From: Chloroflexota bacterium
GTDB taxonomy: Bacteria; Chloroflexota; Chloroflexia; QHBQ01; JADMIH01
Length of the DNA stretch: 8,016 nt
Assembly (NCBI GenBank): GCA_015478675.1
Contig: JADMIH010000171.1
Span: 1 to 8,016, forward strand
Direction of reading: 5' to 3'
The notes below the pieces were generated by a model. It saw nothing but the letters and a program-made list of their open reading frames with translations, did no database searches and had not been told where the DNA came from. This document shows positions 4,593-8,016 of the stretch, one piece after another (positions within the stretch are counted from its first letter, which is position 1; every line of letters begins with the position of its first letter). The position numbers and the translations under genes are program-made.

Positions 4593-6293
4593 ATGACCTC
4601 GACACCCGACCCCCGCTCCGACCCTGCAAATGCCGCCGAATTACTGGTGCGCTGCCTTGAGAACGAAGGGGTCAAGTACATCTTCGGGGTACCCGGCGAG
4701 GAGATACTCGATCTCCTGGACGCGCTGTCGCGCAGCCGCAGCGTCAAGTTCGTCACCACCCGCCACGAGCAGGGTGCCGCATTCATGGCAGACGTGTACG
4801 GGCGCTTGAGCACCTACCCCGGCGTTTGCATGGCAACTCTCGGTCCCGGCGCGACCAACCTCATCACAGGCATCGCGGATGCCACTCTTGACCTCGCTCC
4901 GCTAGTCGCCATCACCGGACAGGCGGGGCTTGAGCGCGTGCATAAAGAGTCTCACCAGTACATAGACGTGGTGCAGATGCTCCAACCCATCACCAAGTGG
5001 AATGCCAGGGTGGAGCGTCCCGAAGTTGTGCCTGAGATGGTGCGCAAAGCGTTCCGGCTGGCAAGGCTGGAAAAGCCGGGCGCTACCCACCTTGAGCTGC
5101 CCGAAGACGTGGCCGCAATGCCCGTGCCGTCCGGAATAAAGCCGATGCCTGTGCGCCGCACGACCTATCCCCTGGCAGGTCCTGACGTGCTGGAAAAAGC
5201 CGCCGAGTTACTCTGCCAGGCCAGGCGCCCTCTCGTACTGGTGGGCAATGGCGTGATCCGCAGGCAGGCCAGCGGGCACGGAGCCGCAGACGCTCTCGCC
5301 GGGCTGGTGGACAGGTTGAACCTGCCCGTCACTCACACCTTCATGGGCAAGGGCTGCATAGATTACCGCAACCCCCACGCTCTTGGCACGGTGGGCCTGC
5401 AGCGCCCAGGCGCAGACCTTGCGGCGATCCCCCAGCTTGAGGAGGCCGACCTTGTACTCACCATCGGCTACGATTTGGTAGAGTGGTCGCCAGCCCTTTG
5501 GAACCCGCGCCGCGACAAAGAGATCGTGCACATAGACAGCACTCCAGCCGAGATAGACGGCCACTACTTGCCCGCCCTGGAGGTTGTAGGTGAGATCGGC
5601 GATTCCCTGAGCGCTCTTGCCGAGTTGTGCGGTGCTCGCAAACACTCGTGGTGGGAGTCGCCGGGCGATAATGGCGGCGGAGAGGAAGCCGCCCTATCAG
5701 GTTTACGCGACTATGTCACGGACGACAGTGTACCGATGAAGCCGCAGCGGGTGATATGGGAGTTGCGGCAGGCGCTCGGCGACGATGACATCCTGGTGAG
5801 CGATGTGGGCGCGCATAAGCTGTGGTTGGCGCTTCTCTACCCTGCCGGCAAGCCAAACAGCGTGGTCATTTCCAACGGCTTCGCCACCATGGGGATCGCG
5901 GTGCCCGGCGGGCTGGCGGCTAAATTGGCTATGCCCGAGCGCAAAGTGGTCGCCGTGAGCGGGGACGGGGGTTTCCTCATGAACTCACAGGAGCTGGAGA
6001 CGGCTCGCCGCCTGCGCCTGCCCTATGTGAACGTCGTCTGGACAGACCGGCGCTACGGCGTGATAGAGCTGAACCAGCAGCGCCGCTTCGGACGGACCTT
6101 CGGCGTGGAGTTCACAAACCCCGACCTGGTACAGTACGCCGGATCGTTCGGCATACCGGCCTGGCGAGCTGAGCAGGCAGACGACTTCGCGCCGTTGCTG
6201 CGCCGCGCCCTTGACATGGATGTGCCTACGCTCATCGAAGTGCCAGTCGACCATACAGAGAACAAGAAGTTGGGCGCTTCGACAGGCGGGTGA
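4593..6293 (+). CDS. Acetolactate-synthase-like thiamine-diphosphate enzyme, candidate 2-oxoglutarate decarboxylase
   Basis: The 566-residue protein has the three-domain layout of the family: N-terminal pyrimidine-binding domain with RHEQGAAFMADVYGR and catalytic Glu59; central domain (about 195-345); C-terminal diphosphate-binding domain with GDGG (457-460) and the metal-ligand region WTDRRYG, Asp458 and Asp485 lying 27 apart. It resembles the acetolactate synthase subgroup that includes the cyanobacterial 2-oxoglutarate decarboxylase (HKESHQYIDVV, TKWNARV). No regulatory subunit gene, ilvC or alsD is nearby, while a succinate-semialdehyde dehydrogenase precedes it. I therefore favour decarboxylation of 2-oxoglutarate to succinic semialdehyde, with acetolactate synthase as the alternative. 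I chose ATG 4593 because GGAG ends 8 nt before it; an in-frame GTG at 4584 overlaps that site and would add three residues. Confidence 0.85.
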   Translation: MTSTPDPRSDPANAAELLVRCLENEGVKYIFGVPGEEILDLLDALSRSRSVKFVTTRHEQGAAFMADVYGRLSTYPGVCMATLGPGATNLITGIADATLDLAPLVAITGQAGLERVHKESHQYIDVVQMLQPITKWNARVERPEVVPEMVRKAFRLARLEKPGATHLELPEDVAAMPVPSGIKPMPVRRTTYPLAGPDVLEKAAELLCQARRPLVLVGNGVIRRQASGHGAADALAGLVDRLNLPVTHTFMGKGCIDYRNPHALGTVGLQRPGADLAAIPQLEEADLVLTIGYDLVEWSPALWNPRRDKEIVHIDSTPAEIDGHYLPALEVVGEIGDSLSALAELCGARKHSWWESPGDNGGGEEAALSGLRDYVTDDSVPMKPQRVIWELRQALGDDDILVSDVGAHKLWLALLYPAGKPNSVVISNGFATMGIAVPGGLAAKLAMPERKVVAVSGDGGFLMNSQELETARRLRLPYVNVVWTDRRYGVIELNQQRRFGRTFGVEFTNPDLVQYAGSFGIPAWRAEQADDFAPLLRRALDMDVPTLIEVPVDHTENKKLGASTGG

Positions 6294-6345
6294 GCCATGT
6301 CCAGTATGCAGTTGGCTCTGCTAAATAAGCCCGGAGGCCCAGCTT

Positions 6346-6915
6346 GTGCTGCATGTTCGACCACCAATCTACACGATAGGACACTCAACTCTAGCGTTGG
6401 AGGTGTTTATGGCAGCGCTGCATAACTCCGGGGTGCAGGTGCTCGCTGACATCCGCAGCATCCCTCGGTCACGCGTGAACCCACAGTACAACCTCGATGC
6501 TCTGCCTGCATTTCTGGCCGCCGTCGGCATTGGTTATGCTCACCTGGCCCGGCTCGGCGGTCTACGCGGTCGAAGTGATCTTCAAGGTACGTCTCCGAAC
6601 ACCGGGTGGCGCAACACCAGCTTCCGCAATTATGCGGATTACGCTCTGACCTCCGATTTTCGAAAAGGGTTGGCCGAACTGGAAACCCGGGCTGCAGCCG
6701 GGCCTGTCGCGATCATGTGCGCGGAGGCCGTCTGGTGGCGCTGTCACCGGCGCATCGTGGCCGACTACCTGCTGGCCGCCGGCGTCGAGGTCTTTGACGT
6801 AATACCGCCAGCCCCTCCTGCGCTGCACAAGCTCACCCTTTTTGCAGTCCTTCAGACCGACGGCACGATTTACTACCAGAACTCGCCAGTGGATAGAGGG
6901 GATTCTCATGTCTGA
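6346..6915 (+). CDS. DUF488 family protein
   Basis: This 189-residue soluble protein carries the DUF488 signatures: IYTIGHST near the start (8-15), LADIRSIPRSR (33-43), YAHLARLGGLRGR (64-76), and MCAEAVWWRCHRRIVADYL (124-142) with Cys125, Cys133 and His134. The conserved Cys, His and Arg residues suggest a catalytic or metal site, but no reaction is established for the family. The start is GTG at 6346, chosen because GGAGG (6333-6337) ends 8 nt before it. It follows the thiamine-diphosphate gene by 52 nt with no visible terminator, so it may belong to the same transcript. Its last 8 nt overlap the glycosylase start, pointing to coupled translation and perhaps a role in DNA or nucleotide damage repair (inference from context). 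Confidence 0.88.
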   Translation: MLHVRPPIYTIGHSTLALEVFMAALHNSGVQVLADIRSIPRSRVNPQYNLDALPAFLAAVGIGYAHLARLGGLRGRSDLQGTSPNTGWRNTSFRNYADYALTSDFRKGLAELETRAAAGPVAIMCAEAVWWRCHRRIVADYLLAAGVEVFDVIPPAPPALHKLTLFAVLQTDGTIYYQNSPVDRGDSHV

Positions 6916-7915
6916 TCCCACTCCCACCCCCGATTCGTCCTCCGTCCTCATACCCGCATTGTGGCAACCCGTTGCACAGGCCGTGCTGCCGGTTGTTCAA
7001 CCCTACCGGCTGGACTTGACCGTCACGGTGCTAAGACGCACACCTCAAAACCTCGTAGACATCTTGACGGCGGATGGCTGTTACCTGCGCGCTTTGACCG
7101 GAGCTATCTCTCCCCTGGCGCTACAGGTCATGCAGCCTGGTTTGGACGGCCCGTTGGAAGCGACCCTTTTCATGGCAGGTTCGGGAGGGGTTGCCTACGA
7201 TGAGAACCAGGCGCACCAGATATTCACCGGCGTTGCGCTGACGCTCGGCACGCGTGTCGACTTGGAAGGCTTTTACGAGACGGCGAGCCGTGAACGCGAG
7301 CTCGCGAAGTTCGTTCAGGCGGCGCGTGGGGTCAAGCCACCGCGGTACCCGTCGCTGTGGGAGGCCATCTGCAACGCCGTGGTCTACCAGCAGGTGAGCC
7401 TCGCAGCCGCCACATCTACCATGCGCCGACTGGTCGCGCATTTCAGCCACCCTGTATCTTTTGCTGATAACCTCCTTTACACCTTCCCTCCGCCCGCCGC
7501 AGTCTTCCAAGCTGATCCTGACGTCTTGCGCACGCTCGGTCTCAGCACCAACAAAGTACGAGCGCTGCAGGAGGCTGCGGCCACCCTGCTTGCCGGGCAG
7601 TTGCGCGCCGAGGAGCTGGAGGAGCTGCCGTCGCCTGACGCCATGTCGCGCCTAACCGCCCTCCGGGGCATTGGCCCCTGGACAGCGGCCGTAATTCTAC
7701 TGCGTGGCTTCGGCCGCCTGGACGTATTCCCTGCAGGCGATAGCGGTGCCCGGCGTAGTATCCAGGGCCTGCTGGGATCAGCCGTAGACGGCGACGCCGC
7801 ACTCGAGTCGCTGCCAGCGCGGCTGGGGCCGTGGCGCGGCATGCTGTACTACCATTTGCTACTCTGGCGCCTGAATCAGCGCGGGGTAATCAGTCTGGCT
7901 CCGGGTGAATCGTGA
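6908..7915 (+). CDS. alkA: DNA-3-methyladenine glycosylase II, AlkA type
   Basis: This 335-residue base-excision repair enzyme should remove alkylated bases such as 3-methyladenine from DNA, leaving an abasic site. Residues about 1-125 resemble the N-terminal beta-rich domain of AlkA-like enzymes. The HhH-GPD fold follows: WEAICNAVVYQQVS (151-164), the helix-hairpin-helix LRGIGPWTA (252-260), then VFPAGDSGARR, where Asp278 is in the position of the catalytic aspartate (AlkA Asp238). LGPWRGMLYYHLLLW (306-320) is the typical C-terminal helix. ATG at 6908 is preceded by GAGGGG at 7 nt and overlaps the DUF488 stop by 8 nt. Reading further upstream to a TTG at 6842 is possible but unsupported. No lysine is present in the catalytic motif, so a simple glycosylase without lyase activity is expected. 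No clear terminator follows. Confidence 0.92.
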   Translation: MSDPTPTPDSSSVLIPALWQPVAQAVLPVVQPYRLDLTVTVLRRTPQNLVDILTADGCYLRALTGAISPLALQVMQPGLDGPLEATLFMAGSGGVAYDENQAHQIFTGVALTLGTRVDLEGFYETASRERELAKFVQAARGVKPPRYPSLWEAICNAVVYQQVSLAAATSTMRRLVAHFSHPVSFADNLLYTFPPPAAVFQADPDVLRTLGLSTNKVRALQEAAATLLAGQLRAEELEELPSPDAMSRLTALRGIGPWTAAVILLRGFGRLDVFPAGDSGARRSIQGLLGSAVDGDAALESLPARLGPWRGMLYYHLLLWRLNQRGVISLAPGES

Positions 7916-8016
7916 CCTTGTATAGCCTGCCCATGGCTGCCCTTTCCGCCTGGGATTTCGTGCTAGTACCTTACCAGCTAAATAGTAACGGTTAATGATA
8001 AACTTAGGGCATGAGA
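7916..8016. other. Non-coding right end
   Basis: The last 101 bases after the glycosylase stop turn AT-rich from about 7970. I see no hairpin with a T-run, no supported gene start and no recognisable promoter pair on either strand. Confidence 0.5.

Noticed and set aside
4593..6293. Calling this an anabolic acetolactate synthase (ilvB)
   Set aside because: No small-subunit, reductoisomerase or other branched-chain gene is present, and the upstream gene is a succinate-semialdehyde dehydrogenase. I keep it as an alternative, not the main call.
6297..6425. Short frame from ATG 6297 between the decarboxylase-like gene and DUF488
   Set aside because: It has no ribosome site and overlaps the well-supported DUF488 start; its 42-residue product has no family features.
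6842..6907. A 22-residue N-terminal extension of the glycosylase from TTG
   Set aside because: It lies wholly inside the DUF488 gene and lacks a ribosome site, whereas ATG 6908 has GAGGGG at the right distance.

Overview
The window looks like bacterial chromosomal DNA of moderately high GC. It has Shine-Dalgarno-led genes, tight operons, and a mix of ATG and GTG starts. Frequent ATA, AGG and CGG codons, and a small-membrane-protein relic of the CBU_0592 type, fit Chloroflexota or an actinobacterial-like soil bacterium. That placement is a guess: there is no rRNA or marker gene here.

Left part (1-678). A leftward gene runs off the left edge; only its first 41 codons are present, from 123 down to 1. 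Its upstream region (124-382) holds a candidate leftward promoter, a long inverted repeat at the predicted transcript 5' end, a tandem 11-bp-phased repeat resembling an OmpR-family regulator box, and a small palindrome. From 383 to 639 on the plus strand is a previously hidden broken gene: a CBU_0592-like small membrane protein with an in-frame amber codon and a one-base frameshift.

Two-component system (679-2709, minus strand). An OmpR/PhoB-type response regulator is followed 3 nt later by a histidine kinase whose two membrane helices are joined by a very short outside loop. A good sigma-70-like promoter (2913-2941) lies about 200 nt upstream of the regulator. The leader between them contains a 12-bp hairpin.

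Metabolic operon (3176-6293, plus strand). A succinate-semialdehyde dehydrogenase is followed closely by an acetolactate-synthase-like thiamine-diphosphate enzyme. No ilvN, ilvC or alsD accompanies them. The pairing matches the cyanobacterial 2-oxoglutarate decarboxylase / succinic semialdehyde dehydrogenase pair, which converts 2-oxoglutarate to succinate without 2-oxoglutarate dehydrogenase. I think this is the most informative content of the window. The regulator operon and this operon diverge from a 465-bp region that holds both promoters, a shared 11-bp repeat, and a leader in which one CTCCAG can pair with either of two CTGGAG copies, one being the ribosome binding site.

Right part (6346-7915, plus strand). 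A DUF488 protein overlaps by 8 nt an AlkA-type 3-methyladenine DNA glycosylase, suggesting a coupled DNA-repair pair that may be co-transcribed with the metabolic genes. Positions 7916-8016 hold no gene that I can support. I see no tRNA, rRNA, CRISPR array, insertion sequence or clear intrinsic terminator.
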